Shown here one piece after another: positions 42,775-55,179 of a stretch of DNA of 64,000 nucleotides. Position 1 is the first letter of the stretch. The number at the start of each line of letters is the position of its first letter. The stretch comes from Knufia peltigerae (Eukaryota > Ascomycota > Eurotiomycetes > Chaetothyriales > Trichomeriaceae). Both the position numbers and the translations under genes were made by a program. The stretch lies in assembly GCA_030247855.1 (NCBI GenBank), contig JAPDRN010000065.1, positions 62,001 through 126,000 on the forward strand, given 5' to 3'. The notes below the pieces were generated by a model. That model saw only the letters and a program-made list of their open reading frames with translations. It was not told where the DNA came from and did no database searches.

Positions 42775-44529
42775 CTCTGATATGTATTTCACACCGGTGA
42801 TCACAAGTCTTGTTGTTCCTCAACCAAGAGCTTCTTTTTTGGTTGTTTTAATCCTAAGTCGGAATAAGACCAGCGTCGCCGGCACGAGTCTTTTTAGTTC
42901 GAAGAGAGTGACTGAGAAGGTAGTAAGGACTGATCGGCACAATTGTCGATAAAAGAAGGGCGACAATGGCACTAAGTTGTGAATAGGGACAATAGGATGG
43001 ATTGAAGAATCGAAAGTCGCGCGCGACGTGAAGGGTGTAGCAGCAAAGTCAGCGCATGAGGAAGTGAAGGTAATCAACAAGCTGGAGAGCAGCAGTGACG
43101 CGGTGACAAAGGCTGGATGGAGTACGGACCTCACTTTCTCTCTCTCTGTTTCGCACTCTTTCACTCTCGTGAGAAAGAATAGAACTGCGGTGGAGAAAGG
43201 TGGTCTACTGTGGGCTATCTAATTAACCACGGAGTGGTAAGTGAACAAGGGAGAATTTCCACTCATTGGTGTTCCTGGATTTAGTTGCAAGCCACACAGG
43301 CGCCTAAACACCAAGTCAGTTTAGACGCTCTGGTACCTGCAGGCTGGTGGATGATTGACCGAGATTGCAGATTTGACACGAGAGGCCGCTCTGACCAGCA
43401 CCTTGTACGAGCGTCTGCGTCTGGACAAACCGACTCAAGAGACCCTCGAGCACCCGGAGAGTGACAGGCCCATGACATTATTATCAGATATCATCTTCTT
43501 TGGATAGCCAGCCCAGCATCAAATTGGCCAGGTCTGGCAGGGCGAGAAAGAATTGCCGAGCATCGCTGCTGGCCACGAGGAACTTGACTCAATGATTCAG
43601 GGGGTTGAGCAGGTCAGACCAAAACACCGCGTCCGTCTCATGTTTTTGTTTACCAGGATCCATGGGCAAGGAATACAATACTTGTACTCGCCTACAGACA
43701 CGAATTCTACATCAAACATCACCCGACTAACGATCCAACGATCAGTGTACTCCGTACTGTATGCTCTTATCGGAGTCTAGATAGTCTGATAACAGTGCGA
43801 GAGATATAAGACAGACCCGCGCAAACAAGGCCGATGTCATCCAAGTGGTTCGCTCTTCCCTGTCAGCCACGGGCCGTGGAAATTGGGCTTGAGGCATCTC
43901 ATGATTTTTCTCACCCACCCATTTCCCAGCAAGTTCCACCTTTACATTCGCCAATCTAATGTGTATCAGGGACTCCCAATCATTTCGCTTCTTCCAGTCT
44001 GCTATCATTTGAAACCATGAGGAACTTTTATCATACGTGTACTCCATAGTCTTGCTATCGTTTGATGCTATGAGGCAGTGCTTGTCTCGGTCCCTTACTA
44101 GCTTTCGTGTTCTTCGTAGAAAACAAGAGAGTCATGCCTGTGCTCGCCCTCTAGGCCGAGAATCTTACGTTGCTCATGTACAAGAGAATGGTCGAAGCAA
44201 ACAGTTACAAGCGACTTGTGTCAATAAGATTATGGATGTGGTTGAAAGTACAAGTGTGTACATTGTGACTACAATATTACTTATCAAGACGGCTCGAAAG
44301 ATCAATGCTTGTCTACTTTTTGCGGCAAAATCCTGTCACTCGAGATAGTGACGGCCAGTTGTGTCACCTGGGAGATTTTACTTCCGTCACTCGAAGCACC
44401 CCAGAATTCTGACATAACATATGGTGTATTACTGTTCAGGCCTCATTTGTGGGAGCTAGTCCCGAGTATTCAACGTGTTGGGATTTGTTACTGTTACATT
44501 GATGCGTCTTGTATACAGCCGTGGCATGT
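42775..44529. other. Long intergenic region
   Basis: No gene supported. The left part is the leader of the SH3 protein gene. One exact TACTCCGTA lies at 43748. The frames seen are short and random. Confidence 0.5.
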
Positions 44530-45789
44530 TCACGTTTGTGCAAAGTCCCAACGATCAAGTCCATGCTTCAACGCTTGACTTGCACTCAATCTTCGAGTCG
44601 GTTCGTAGCACACCGTTGTGCGCACAAAGTCAATGGATCGGCTAGTTGTTCCAGGTAGGATGTCTTTCCACGCTTTGCCTGGGTATTCCTGGAACTTCAT
44701 TTTACCCCAGTCGGGATAGAGACTAGCAGAAGGCCATATCTCGTTGTTGGGTGTACCCAGTGTGGTGAAGATCGACTTGATGAGCCCAAGTTCGCTGCCC
44801 ACGGCACCACCATCAAAAAGTGGTAATCCACCACCCCTGACCATCTCTGCAACAATACATCCTGCAGCCCACATGTCCAGAGACGAGTCGTATGAACGAT
44901 AACCGAACAACAGCTCAGGTGGTCGATAACATGTAGTGCCGACATCCGTGATTTTGGCATTCGCGGGCTCGCAATCCTTATCCTCGGCTAACCATGTGAT
45001 ACCAAAATCGATCAGATACACGGGCCCCTCCATCGAGGCAAGCATGATATTGGAAGGCTTCACATCTCGATGGATCATGCCCAACCCGTGTATGTGCTCC
45101 AAGGCTTGAAACAGTCCGTCAAAGACCATCTTCGCCCGTCGCCTATCAAGCCACCCTGACCGGAGTAGGTTTTCAAGGTCATATCTGAGGAAAGGGAACA
45201 CAAGCATGAACCTTCCTGACGGCAAATGCAGTGTTTCTAAAAGGGGCACAACATGCTCGTGGCGTGCTTTGACGAGAAGACGACCTTCTCTCTCGACATT
45301 ATGCGGAGGATGCATGATTGAAGGATATGTGACTTTCAACGCGACAATTTTCGAAGGTCCATTCTCATCCTTGGCCGCAGCTTTGAAGATAGTTGCCGAC
45401 TGGCCGTCAGCATGGAAGGTTGCGTAACGATATTCACCATAGGATGGACCCTGGTGATTGAGAATTTCGTTATTGCTGGGTTGCTGAGTTGCCTCTGGTG
45501 CCGACTCTATTGGCATCAGGAAGGCGTTGAGTGCTTGCTGGAGCTTCTCTTGATACTCAGTCTACTCTTGTCAGATTGGTCTCACCAGTACGGTGTGGTA
45601 TACGGGTTTTACCATAGAGGTGGCCTTGCCACGAATCTCCTCTTCGAGCTTTCTGGCTTCGTTGCGAGCCGAATCCATAGGCAAGCCCTGCAGAGCAAGA
45701 GCATTCGCCCTGTCAAGGGTTAATTTGAGCTGTGTAAAGGCCGGGCTGGATCCTACAAGAGCATAATGTGACTCAGCCGCTCTGAGAAG
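44530..45789 (-). CDS. CMGC protein kinase, CDK-activating (Csk1-like); N-terminus unresolved
   Basis: The C-terminal exon (45561-44530) encodes a full kinase domain: Lys in IVALKVT, HRDVKPSN (catalytic loop), IDFG, a TDVGTTCYRPPELLFG activation segment and SLDMWAAGCIVAEM. The segment between DFG and PPE and the short length resemble CDK-activating kinases of Csk1 type. The glycine loop is degenerate (FHADGQSATIFKA in place of GxGxxG), as in some CAK monokinases. A second exon (45789-45613) joins through a 51-nt intron and adds a helical segment with QLKLTLDRANALALQ and a Glu/Arg-rich helix. Upstream of that I cannot fix a start. An ATG at 45806 opens MSVDVSFSERL, but in a different frame that overlaps the exon. 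Either a further intron or a frameshift is needed. The gene diverges from the Syp1 gene at 46395. Confidence 0.7.
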
Positions 45790-46394
45790 CTGACATCAAC
45801 AGACATCTTGGATAATGAGTCGGAAGAAGTTCGCAGTCGAGAGTGCGAGAAGTTTTGCCCTGTACTAGATTACAGAGGGATGAGGCTCAGGAAGACCTTA
45901 CATGAAGCAGTCGAGTACATCGCTAGACAATACGCTCCCACGCCAAAGCAACGACTTGTATGCTGGTCCTCCGCATCTGCCGTTCTAGTATTACCTTGTG
46001 TCGCCTGTTCGTGGAAAGTTGACGTTTCGTGCAACCCAAGACAAGCTTTCCCAGGAAGATAAAACGGTCTGGCCCAGGGCAAGAAAAATATCCGTATGAT
46101 CGGCCCGTTGCTTGCAGACTGTGGAGGAGCAATCAAGATGCTGGGGTCGCTGGACTAGTCAGCTTGGTGCAAGATGTGGCAGACGCAGGCCAGTAGAATA
46201 CGTAAGCGGCGAATCAAGCACCGCTTTCAATCCCCCCCGGGGGGCATTGAGCCTCTCACTCCACGCATCTTTCCACGCATCTTTATTTCTGCGGTGGCTT
46301 CGTGTCGTTCATTCCTCCCACCACCACTTCCTCATGCAAGACAGCCGGATTCGACAGGCTTCGATGTTTTATTGACAGTTAGGAAGCTGCCACC
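45790..46394. other. Divergent region between kinase and Syp1 genes
   Basis: Probably contains the first exon(s) and promoter of the kinase on the minus strand and the Syp1 leader on the plus strand. I could not resolve the coding part. Confidence 0.45.
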
Positions 46395-49226
46395 ATGGAC
46401 TTCTCGCGCACCGAGTATCCGGGTCTTCTGGTAAGACCCGTCTACCGCATTCCGCAGCCTCCGGTTCACCAAACTAACTCTGTTGCGCCAGACTTCACTG
46501 CAACCCGAACAGGCAGTAAACATCCTCAATGATCGTGTTGACCTTATCAAGAAGATCAACATCGATATTGCCGACTGGCTTCAGGTCAGCATTGGCCGCA
46601 TGCCTTTACTAGACGCGAGCTAACCTGTCGTCAGGAACGCCGAAGAGTCGAAGAAGCCTATGTAGTAGGCCTGCGAAAGCTCGCGCGAAGGCCGCAACAA
46701 GATGGAGCTGCTGCTCTGGGGTAAGACTGACCCCTGTTTCATGGCGGCTTGTAGTTGACACACACCCAGTATCTTCCAGATGCCGTGGCAGCGCATCGTC
46801 TCTGGTACAGAGAACCTCGCAGCCTCCCACGAAACTCTCGCCATGAAGATCGAGACAGATGTCGAGACCCCCCTCAGACAGTTTGCGAGCCGTAATCGGG
46901 AGATGCAGACACTCAGCACAACCCAAGGCAACCTCAACTCTCTGGCCAAGGAGTTGGTGAATGCGCAGAGAAAAGCAGCAAAGGGTGGTCGGAAGGCGGA
47001 CAGCGCAAGCTCCACGGTCGAGGATGCCTCTCGGCAATGGGAGTCACAGGCACCTTATGTGTTTGAGCAATTGCAGGCACTGGATGAAACACGAGTGAAC
47101 CATCTCAGAGACGTCCTCACACAATTTCAGACGCACGAGGTGGACGCCATTGAGAAGAACAGGCTCAGTGCGGAATCTTGTCTGAATGCTCTTCTCAACA
47201 TTGAAACTGCAGATGAGATCAAGACATTTGCAACAAGAGCTAGCAGCACACGCAACAGTCTTCCCAGACGTCGCAGCTCGGCAGCAGCGAGTGCGAGCGC
47301 AAGGCCGCCGAGCTCCCATCTACGACCTCCTCCTACTCCACCTCCTCCCCGTCATGCAGATGACAGACAAAGCCAGCGTACTAATTCCTTTGCTGGCCAG
47401 GATAGATTGGCCCCTTGTGAGTTGTCTATCAGTCTACAAAGCCAGTGGCCTAACGTGATTCAGTGTCTGATGCTACACCACACAAAGAGAAGAGCAAACT
47501 TGGTGGTCTCAAACGACTAGGTACCGTAATGGGCAGGAGAAAGAGTATGGTGCCACCGGTGCCTTCACAGTCTACCGAAGAGAAACGAAAGACTCGGTCC
47601 TTTGTTCCTTTTAGGAGAGGAGACTCGTCGCGAAGCTTCCAGGACCTGGAGGAAACAGGACAGGATCTGACACCTAGCACCACTCGAGACCAAAGGCCAG
47701 TGTCCTCGATCTCGCGTGACAGGCATGATGACTTGCCTTCCGTTCCTCAGCCTGAGCCGCCGTTACCAATGACAAACGGAGCCGGGGCATCGCCAGCTCC
47801 TTTGGAAACAATCCAGGACGCGGCACCACTTCAACCAGCCCTGCTTGATACTGTCAGTACGCCACAAAGCCAACCTCGCTCTCCAGAAAAGCCTCAACCT
47901 CCCATCCCGGCCTCGAATCCTTGGGCTCAGGAATCGCAAGAAGTACCAATCACCGCACTCGCAAACGATGAGGCCTCGCGCAACTTCATGATACGTGATA
48001 AGCCGATTCAAGAGGATGAGAGCGAAGCCCAGAATGCTCTTTCTACAATGGCCAACCAGCTACGTACTCAAGCACAGAGCTCAGGCATTAACCGCGTTCA
48101 AGGCAGTGTGAGAGGACGACGAGATGTTAGGAACACCATGTATGTCCCGAGCGGCACCGAACCATTCGCAGCAAGTCCTTCTATGCCTCGAACAGGCCCG
48201 CCAGTGACTATTCCTTCTGGAGGCAATCCTGCCGACAATATTGCATCTCCAATACAACGACCGCCCCCGGCCGCAATAATACATGAAGACCATGGTCTAG
48301 GCTCTGACACGACCTCTATCCATTCTTCTCGTAGTCTAGCTGGGCCTACCCATCATGTCGACCTTCATGAGCCCGGGCTGAACGCTTCAATCGTGGAGAA
48401 TGTGCATTCTTGGTTCACTGAACAGGGCATCACCAAGTGTCTTGTACTGGGAGAAGTGGCATTTGCGTACAACCCTCCGCCTTCGGGTGAGTCTGGCCAG
48501 GAGATTATCCGTGTGCAGCACTTTGAATTATTGGACAAAGTCGCTGCAAATCCGATATTCTTGACTCAGGTTAAGCCAACCGGAGATGCTCTTGCAGAGG
48601 AACAAGCGGGATCTTACACAGTCGCGACTCCAGCCATTCGCAGACCGTCTCCGATGATTGGATTGAAATATCAACTTCACATCGATACTGCCAACCTCGG
48701 TCGTTACTGTCCAGTATTTATCACTCCAGCCTGGCAGGTCATCCAAGGACAAGTTAGCGTCATTGTCCTGTATAGTCTCAATCCAGTCTTTGGAAATCAA
48801 GCCATAACCTTGAAGAATGCACAGATCACAGTCAACCTGGATGTTTCAGGGGAAGGCACGGGCAGGCCAGTCTCAGCGATGATGTCTCCGACCGAAGGCG
48901 CAGTGTTCCGCCGCAAGACGTCAGCCGTGGTATGGCGACACGCCGACCTTGAGGTCAAGCCTGAGCAACAAAGACTTCTCGTTCGTTTCATGACTGAAGG
49001 AGGCATGCCGAAGAAAGGAACCATCGAACTCAAATTCGAGATCCCAGGGCGGACTGCTAGTGGGGTCGGCGTCGAGAAAGTTGTTACTGGGGGTGAAGAG
49101 AAGGACAATGATCCATTCGCAGATGATACCGCTGGCAGTAGTGCAAGAGGAAGTGGCGAGGAAAAGAGATGGGAAAGCCTACCCACGAAAACGAAGTTGA
49201 TCAGTGGCAGATATACTGCCAATTGA
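46395..49226 (+). CDS. syp1: F-BAR and muniscin endocytic adaptor Syp1
   Basis: An 874-residue protein from exons 46395-46430, 46492-46584, 46635-46720, 46770-47416 and 47464-49226. Residues 1-270 form an F-BAR domain (YPGLLTSLQPEQAVNILNDRV, then IADWLQERRRVEEAYVVGLRKLARR, then long heptad helices). The middle is Pro/Ser-rich with KLGGLKRLGTVMGRRKS, a basic membrane-contact motif. The C-terminal 270 residues (NASIVENVHSWFTEQGITKCLVLGEVAFAY to the GVEKVV strand) are the mu-homology domain of muniscins. Length and order match yeast Syp1 and animal FCHo. The protein bends membrane and recruits cargo at the earliest stage of clathrin-mediated endocytosis and at septin rings. Small first exons are typical of the fungal gene. 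Confidence 0.93.
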
Positions 49227-49832
49227 GACTTGTCGGACGGCTTCTGCCTCAAAACCAAAAAGATTTGGATGTACAGCAGGACTTCTTGGCTTGGACAAAG
49301 CATCGACCAAACAAATCGACTTGGTTAGGAACCTGATCCTGGACATTAACCATTAGTAATTATGCCGGGTATGTGAATAGCATAGAGAGGAACTCGATAC
49401 GAGTGCACCACAGCGGGGGCGTATTTGCGTCTCTCGACTAGTACAGATTGCAGACAATGATGACTTCATACTGTTATCCCTTCTTTTAGCCTATTGAATA
49501 GCAGAACAATCATGTCAAAGACAGGTACTCCGTACAAGGACTTTTACATGCATATCCTGAGGGCAACCTCTTCCAGCAGTTAACGTCGAAAGACAAGGCA
49601 CGTGATCGTAGGCGTTCCAGGTTGGTAAGTCCGGTGAATCATCGGCTGTATCTTCTAAAAAATAAACTGTTGACGACATTTAACCCTACCCCGGTGTGCA
49701 TGTTTGCCTCGTACTTACTAGAACTTTCAAGCTTTCTGAGTCTTTGGGTGTGAGCTGGCTGTGTGTGAGGAGGAGTAGCAGCAGCAGCAGCAACAGCAGC
49801 AAGAGCAGCAAGAAGAGCCACCACAATATATC
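49227..49832. other. Intergenic and leader with an AGC repeat
   Basis: No gene. One exact TACTCCGTA lies at 49526. An imperfect (AGC)n tract sits just before the next ATG. Confidence 0.55.
49776..49810 (+). repeat. Imperfect (AGC)n trinucleotide tract in a 5' leader
   Basis: About eleven AGC/AAC/AAG triplets end roughly 20 bases before the ATG at 49833. On the other strand it reads as poly-Leu, which is a shadow. Confidence 0.75.
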
Positions 49833-50298
49833 ATGAGTGGGCGTCGGTTTATAGGCTGGGCTCTGGTCATTGGCTTTGGGGTTCTCAATGGTATGTCGTT
49901 GCATCTCTCAGCACAACCACCTTTTTAGAGGGACTCCGGATGTTGTTCAGTCGACTGACGGCTGGCTAGGCTACACGACCTTTAAACCGGCCTTTGAGGA
50001 TTTGGAACTGGAGAAGTTGAAGAAGAGGTAAATTCTTGCTTTGGTTGACCCCCTCCCCGCCCACCACCGACCGTTGTCAATGTATATCTCTAGAGAAAGG
50101 ACTGGAGGGGAAAAGTGCTGACTCAAAGATGCCTTGTCTGTGATTTATAGGGAACTCGACGAAGCTTCAAATTTCGGCCCCAACGTCGTCGAAGTTTCAA
50201 CGACGCAAAATGTCGGTGCCGCGGTAGCGCCGCATCCCTCTCCCGTGATTTCCCAAGCCGCCTTCAAATCGAGCGCGGGCGCGAACACCGACGGATGA
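49833..50298 (+). CDS. Small membrane protein (87 aa)
   Basis: Three short exons (49833-49890, 49970-50027, 50151-50298) joined by introns of 79 and 123 nt, all in frame. The protein starts MSGRRFIGWALVIGFGVLNGYTTF, a basic N-terminus and one membrane helix (residues 6-22). A charged amphipathic helix follows (FEDLELEKLKKRELDEA), then a polar tail. This layout is common in small mitochondrial inner-membrane and ER proteins, such as respiratory assembly factors. No family can be named. No single exon is longer than 150 nt, so a plain ORF search misses the gene. Conserved splice signals, frame agreement at both joins and a coherent hydrophobic pattern support it. Confidence 0.65.
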
Positions 50299-51653
50299 GT
50301 ACGGGTGTCATCGTTTGCAAACTGTGTTGTGGAAAGAGTAGGACGGAATTTCCCAATAATGGTCAAACAAAGAGGACGAGGGGTTGGTTCATGATTTGTG
50401 CCCGATCATGCTTGCGTCTCCCCCCCAAAAAAGGACGACTGGTCTTGGGGGTCGGTGCCATTGGATCGGTATCATCAGGCGGATCATGTTCCCCGGGTGG
50501 CCTCGTGGTCTTGTATAAACCGGAAACGACGACCCTCCGAGAAACGATGGTGATCGCGCCTCTGCTGGGTCCCGCGAAAGGAACAGAAAATAAGGCACAC
50601 GAGAATGAACACACCGGCAAGGAGGATCATGATTCGGTTGAGCAGCTTTTTTTGTTCTTGTTCGGAGAGAAGAGCAGGAAATCCCGGGCCAAACATTTTC
50701 GGACGAAACCCACACTTTCAACCACCTCGCAAGTTGAACTGCCGTTGCCAGGTTGTTCTGAAGTCCCCGCTTGAACCCGATGAGACGGCGACAGGAACAA
50801 CTCGCCGTTGGTCGGCATGGCAAGGCAAATAAAAAGTAAACAAGGTCAGATCGGCAGAAGCCAGAGCCAGAGCGAGAGCCAGAGCACATTTGCCCACCTG
50901 ACGGGTAGAGCATCTCATCTCATCCCATCTCAAGGGATGGATCCCCCCCCCCCGCCTCGGTCAAAGGATGAGAGTTTTTCCATGGCGGCAAAAAGGAGAC
51001 TCGCGGTCGTATATGTGATTGTGAGAACACAACCATACACAAAGAAAAGACCCCTCGGCCGGCCCCCTGAAAAAGTCGCGCGGCCTTGTCCCCCTCCGGC
51101 AGAGGATCCGCTACGCACCATAAAACCGGAACAATCACATACCTAAAGTACCTAAATGCCTACTCCGCATACTCCTTACAATCGTGAGGCTCAACTTATC
51201 TTGGGTTATCCAAAGTGGACGAAGGGAAAAAGAAATGTCATGTCATCATGACTACCAAAAGAGCCTCGCTGTCATTCGGATTTGCTGCACCCAACTCCAT
51301 AAGTCAAGTACGAAGTAGGCCGCAGCGAGAAGCTCGAGATGAGAAGAGAGCTCTCAGAAATATGCATACTTTTTTGTTGAAAAAGTCTCTCTCTCCAATT
51401 TATCATGCTGATGTGTGTGTCTTAAGGATATAGCGCTATCTTGTTGTCTCTGGTCCAGGACCACCAACTCCATGCTTTTCGCTGAAAAAGAATTACCCGT
51501 CCCCAATGCTTCAAGGATGCATTTGCATTTTTGGAGAAAAAGGAGGAAAAAAACCACAACCAACCGTCACCATCACCCATCATGACTCGTTCTCTCCATA
51601 TTCGATGTACCCCTTCGCTTTGCCCACGCGGTAGTACTACTTTGCAAGTAAAA
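50299..51653. other. Intergenic, no gene seen
   Basis: Contains a C11 run at 50943 and purine-rich repeats near 50860 (GCCAGAGCGAGA-like). Frames up to 174 codons exist but look random. The right end is the 3' flank of the Srp40 gene. Confidence 0.5.
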
Positions 51654-52775
51654 TCAGTCGTCGAACTTGAACGCTTTACCACCGCTGATGTCGATGGCTC
51701 CTCCACGATAACTGCCACGCTTCTTCTTGTTCTTCTCCTTGGTGAAGCCTTTGCCTCGAGTCACGGAGAGGTCCTTGTATGCACGATCCGCATAGTCGTA
51801 GCTTTGATAGGCATTGCTGATGTGACTATCCACCGTAGCTTGAGCCGAAAGTTGTGCCAGTGGGGTCGGTCTCGCACCGACATGCTTCTTAGGGGGCTTG
51901 GTCGAATCCGGTTTTGAGTCGGCAGCTATGTTGTCTCCCATCACGGTGTTGGACGAGTCGGAGTTTTCGTCTGGTTCGGGCGTCAGCTTTGCGCCGTGGG
52001 TTCTGTCATCGGCGGCCTCGTCCTCACTGGAGTCACTGTCTGATCCTGATGACAGTTCCCTCGAGGATTTCTCGGTGGCTTTGGTAGTTGGGACCACTTT
52101 TGCTCGTTTCACAGGGTGATCATCGTCCGAGGATGAATCAGAGTCGGAACCGGAATCCGACGACGAGTCTGAGGAGCTCAAAACCTCGACCTTCCGCTTA
52201 AGATTCTTCGTGGCGGTTGGCTTCACGGTTACTTCTTCCTCGCGGTCGATTGAAGACTCCGAGGTTGAAGATGAGGAAGAGGACGAAGAAGAGGTTGAGG
52301 CGGAGCGCTTGAGGATCTTCTTCTTCTGGCTGGCCTTTTGTGGAAGTTTGTCTGATGCAGATGACTCGTCACTACTGCTGTCATCGCTGTCATCACCGCT
52401 GTCGCTGTCGCTACTACTGAGATCATCTTCACCGTCGCTGTCGTTCCCCGAGTCGTCTGAGGACGATGTGCTATCGTCACTGTCGGAGGAGTCAGAGTCT
52501 TCATCAGTGTCATTCGATGACGAGGCATTGCTCTTCATCGCATCTTGCACCATCGACAAGAGGCCAAGTTCAAAAGCTGGCACCAGATCGCTGACTGTCG
52601 CGGCATCGGTCGGCGCAGGCCAGCCCGAGCGTTTCTGAAGCGTTTTCACTTCCTTCTGGAACGCCTTGTGCGTGGACTCGAGGCCGAATGATGTGAGATA
52701 GTGTCCAACCAGTCCAAGGATTTCCGCCGAAGGGCCCGAGTCACTCTTTGCGGCTTCTTTCTTTTTGACAGCCAT
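51654..52775 (-). CDS. srp40: Nucleolar phosphoprotein Srp40/Nopp140-like (NOLC1)
   Basis: A single-exon protein of 373 residues from the ATG at MAVKKKEAAK; the frame stays open upstream but without family character. The N-terminus contains a LisH-like dimerisation segment (ILGLVGHYLTSFGLESTHKAF, residues 18-38). The centre is a long run of Ser/Asp/Glu blocks alternating with short Lys-rich patches, the CK2-target pattern of Nopp140 and Srp40. The last 80 residues carry the SRP40 C-terminal domain (TPLAQLSAQATVDSHISNAY, YADRAYKDLSVTRGKGFTKEKNKKKRG, then GGAIDISGGKAFKFDD). Such proteins chaperone box C/D and H/ACA snoRNPs in the nucleolus and Cajal-like bodies. Coding repeats of TCN/GAN triplets make the DNA low in complexity. 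Confidence 0.93.
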   Translation of the reverse strand: MAVKKKEAAKSDSGPSAEILGLVGHYLTSFGLESTHKAFQKEVKTLQKRSGWPAPTDAATVSDLVPAFELGLLSMVQDAMKSNASSSNDTDEDSDSSDSDDSTSSSDDSGNDSDGEDDLSSSDSDSGDDSDDSSSDESSASDKLPQKASQKKKILKRSASTSSSSSSSSSTSESSIDREEEVTVKPTATKNLKRKVEVLSSSDSSSDSGSDSDSSSDDDHPVKRAKVVPTTKATEKSSRELSSGSDSDSSEDEAADDRTHGAKLTPEPDENSDSSNTVMGDNIAADSKPDSTKPPKKHVGARPTPLAQLSAQATVDSHISNAYQSYDYADRAYKDLSVTRGKGFTKEKNKKKRGSYRGGAIDISGGKAFKFDD

Positions 52776-53566
52776 GTTTGGGTAGGTGACTGTCGAGTGA
52801 TGAAAAGTTGGTATGGGGAGGAAGTTTGAGGTTGCAAGTGAGATCTGATCTAGGGAATCGTGGAGGTTCGGAGGGAGGAAGAAGGTCGTTTGAGGGTCTT
52901 GGGTTATGCCACAGAGTAAAGCATGAGTGAAGTGAGGTAAACCTGGTGAATCTGGCGAATCTGCCAAATGTTGTACGAGGATGCGATCGTTGCAGAGGAA
53001 AAAAAAATAATTTGGATCTGCGGAGAAGAAAAAAGATTGCGATTGGTTGTAGCCATGAATGAAGCAAAAGGCACTTTATTTATTTAGTGGGATGTCAGTC
53101 TTAGATAAGGCAATCGATACTCCGTCATAGAGAATTAGAATCTCTCGGGTGATTGTTGTGCTCCGTATACATAGGTCACCTGCTGGATTCACTCTCTGTC
53201 CTATCAAGGAGGTTCACATTCACCCAACGCTTCGATACAGTCTTTATCCATACAAGCGCGCGCCATATTGCTAACAGCCTATTGAGGTGATGACGATCGA
53301 TGATACTCTTGTGGAAAGCCTAGTGCAAGTGAGGCCTTCCACAGACATGACTTTCGTGATCTTACATATGGACAAGTCGCAGAAATAGATTGACACTTGC
53401 ACTCTCGGACGAGGACGAGCGTCTATCTGCCAGCAAAACGTGATGACTAGCCTCTTAGACATTCGCATGGCTTAGATTGGTTATACACATCGCTATGCGC
53501 ACGCTTTGCACGACGAGAGCCAAATCGCACAGAAATAGCAATCTGACCAGCAGCTGTGCGGTTGAT
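52776..53566. other. Intergenic between Srp40 and Ask1
   Basis: Promoter of the Srp40 gene and 3' flank of the Ask1 gene. Near copies of the 9-mer element (ATACTCCGTC at 53118, GCTCCGTATA at 53160) occur. No gene seen. Confidence 0.5.
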
Positions 53567-55015
53567 CTAGAACGTCTCGTCCTCGATATTGGCAGCTGCG
53601 CGTACCACACTAGGACTGGCCACACCAACATCAAGTGCCTCGGTCTCAAGTTCGCGGGAAAAGTCGATCTCTTCATCTTCAAAATCCATCCCAGCTCGGG
53701 TAAGAATATCATCCACTATACGTTGCGAGGCTTCCTTAGCTAAGCGAAATCGGTTAGCATGCGCATTCAGTCAGACTCGTAGCTAGAAAGATAAATACCT
53801 GGTGTCTTCAGGAGACGGTTCTGAGGAACATGAAACTGCATGGTCTTTGGGGGGCTTTGGCCGAAATCGATTTCGTCGTCCAGATCATCGTCATCACTGT
53901 CCCATATGCCGCGCGTACGAGCAGGGGCGCTCGGTTTTTCGCCCTTGTGCTTAGATGGACTCAGCACACTGACTCCCGGGATTCGAGCCTTGCGCTCCGG
54001 AGACGAGAAAATTTCCGGATGTAATTCGGGTGGAGCTACAGGACTAGATGACAGCGTAGGGTCTACATTTGTGTTCTGGCGTCCTGTTGTCGTGAACAAT
54101 CGTGCCGCAGACTTGGGTTGGACATTTGTATATCGGCTCGCGGTCATCGGAGTGGCTTGCACACGATAGGTCCGGTCTAAAACGTGATGGAGGACCGGAT
54201 CGGTCTTCTTCCGAGCCGTCGAAGGGCGAGGTATAGAAGTCGGCTGTGGGGGGAGGTATGGTGAGGATTCGGGGGTGCGTGCGATAGAATCGATCGGAAA
54301 CACCGGTCGTCCAGGGGTTTCGGGCATTGCGGTTTGGGTCAACGAGGTGGCATCGACGACCGTGGTGCTGTTCACTTCTCGACGTAGCGCTTCATAGGGG
54401 GAGGGGTAGTCGGCAAAGTTGGGTTGTTGAGGTCGCGGTGGTCGTGGTGTACTGTGAGACGGTGACATGGTCAAATTGGACAGGTCAAGATCCTGTATCG
54501 AGTCCGTCGAGATGTGCTGTGCCGCTGGCGTCTCGTACGATTCCGACGTTTCGAGTGTCGTGTGGGTCGTGGCGTTGGACTCTTCGGTGACGGTGTTGTC
54601 TGTTATTTCCTCCTCCGTCGTCTCGAATTGTGACGGTCGCTCCTCGTATCCTGAAAGAGAGACATTGGCGCTGGACTCGAAGAATTGCTTCCAGAACTGT
54701 GTCATCTCAGTACCCTGTCCTCCCAGTTTCGGGGCATCACGTTTCTCACCCTCGATCCTTCCCAAACGTCCTTCGAGTGGGTGGCATATTGCTCGACGAT
54801 GGGCAGGATACTTGATGTGACTATTCGGTGGGCGCGACTGAAGTTGTGGTCGATCTCTGCGAATGCGATGATTAGTGTGACTGGCAGAAACAATTTCTCC
54901 TGCGCTAAGTTGTTTACAAACCTTGCAGTGTCAGCGTGATGGATTGTTCGAGTTTCTCTAGCTCTTCGGTGAGGGTGAGTGCCCTTGGCTGGGCTGTAGA
55001 ACTTATGCGCGACAT
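53567..55015 (-). CDS. ask1: DASH/DAM1 complex subunit Ask1
   Basis: A 423-residue protein from exons 55015-54922, 54856-54750, 54696-53799 and 53739-53567. The N-terminal 90 residues are the Ask1 domain: TEELEKLEQSITLTLQEIDHNFSRAHRIVTSSILPIVEQYATHSKDVWEGSRFWKQFFESSANVSLSGYEE. Ask1 is part of the ten-protein ring that links kinetochores to spindle microtubules, found only in fungi. The middle is a disordered Ser/Thr/Pro region with many S/T-P sites, in line with CDK control. The C-terminus holds DSDDDDLDDEIDFGQSPPKTMQFHVPQ and the helical block ASQRIVDDILTRAGMDFEDEEIDFSRELE, both conserved in filamentous-fungal Ask1. The first intron donor is GTTTGT, weaker than usual. Confidence 0.93.
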
Positions 55016-55179
55016 GGTCAGTTCATAGTAAGTACGGAGTTATTGATGCCCGCCAAATCTCCAGCGCATTTCGTCGTTCGGAATTCTCGAACACGCGCGC
55101 CGCGTCCCTCTTTGGCACGTGACGTCCACCGCGTTGAAGTTAGTCATCCTTGAGATATTCTAGCATAATGCCCGTGAGA

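Noticed and set aside
49686..49904. Minus-strand poly-Leu frame resembling a signal peptide
   Set aside because: Translation of the AGC repeat on the opposite strand.
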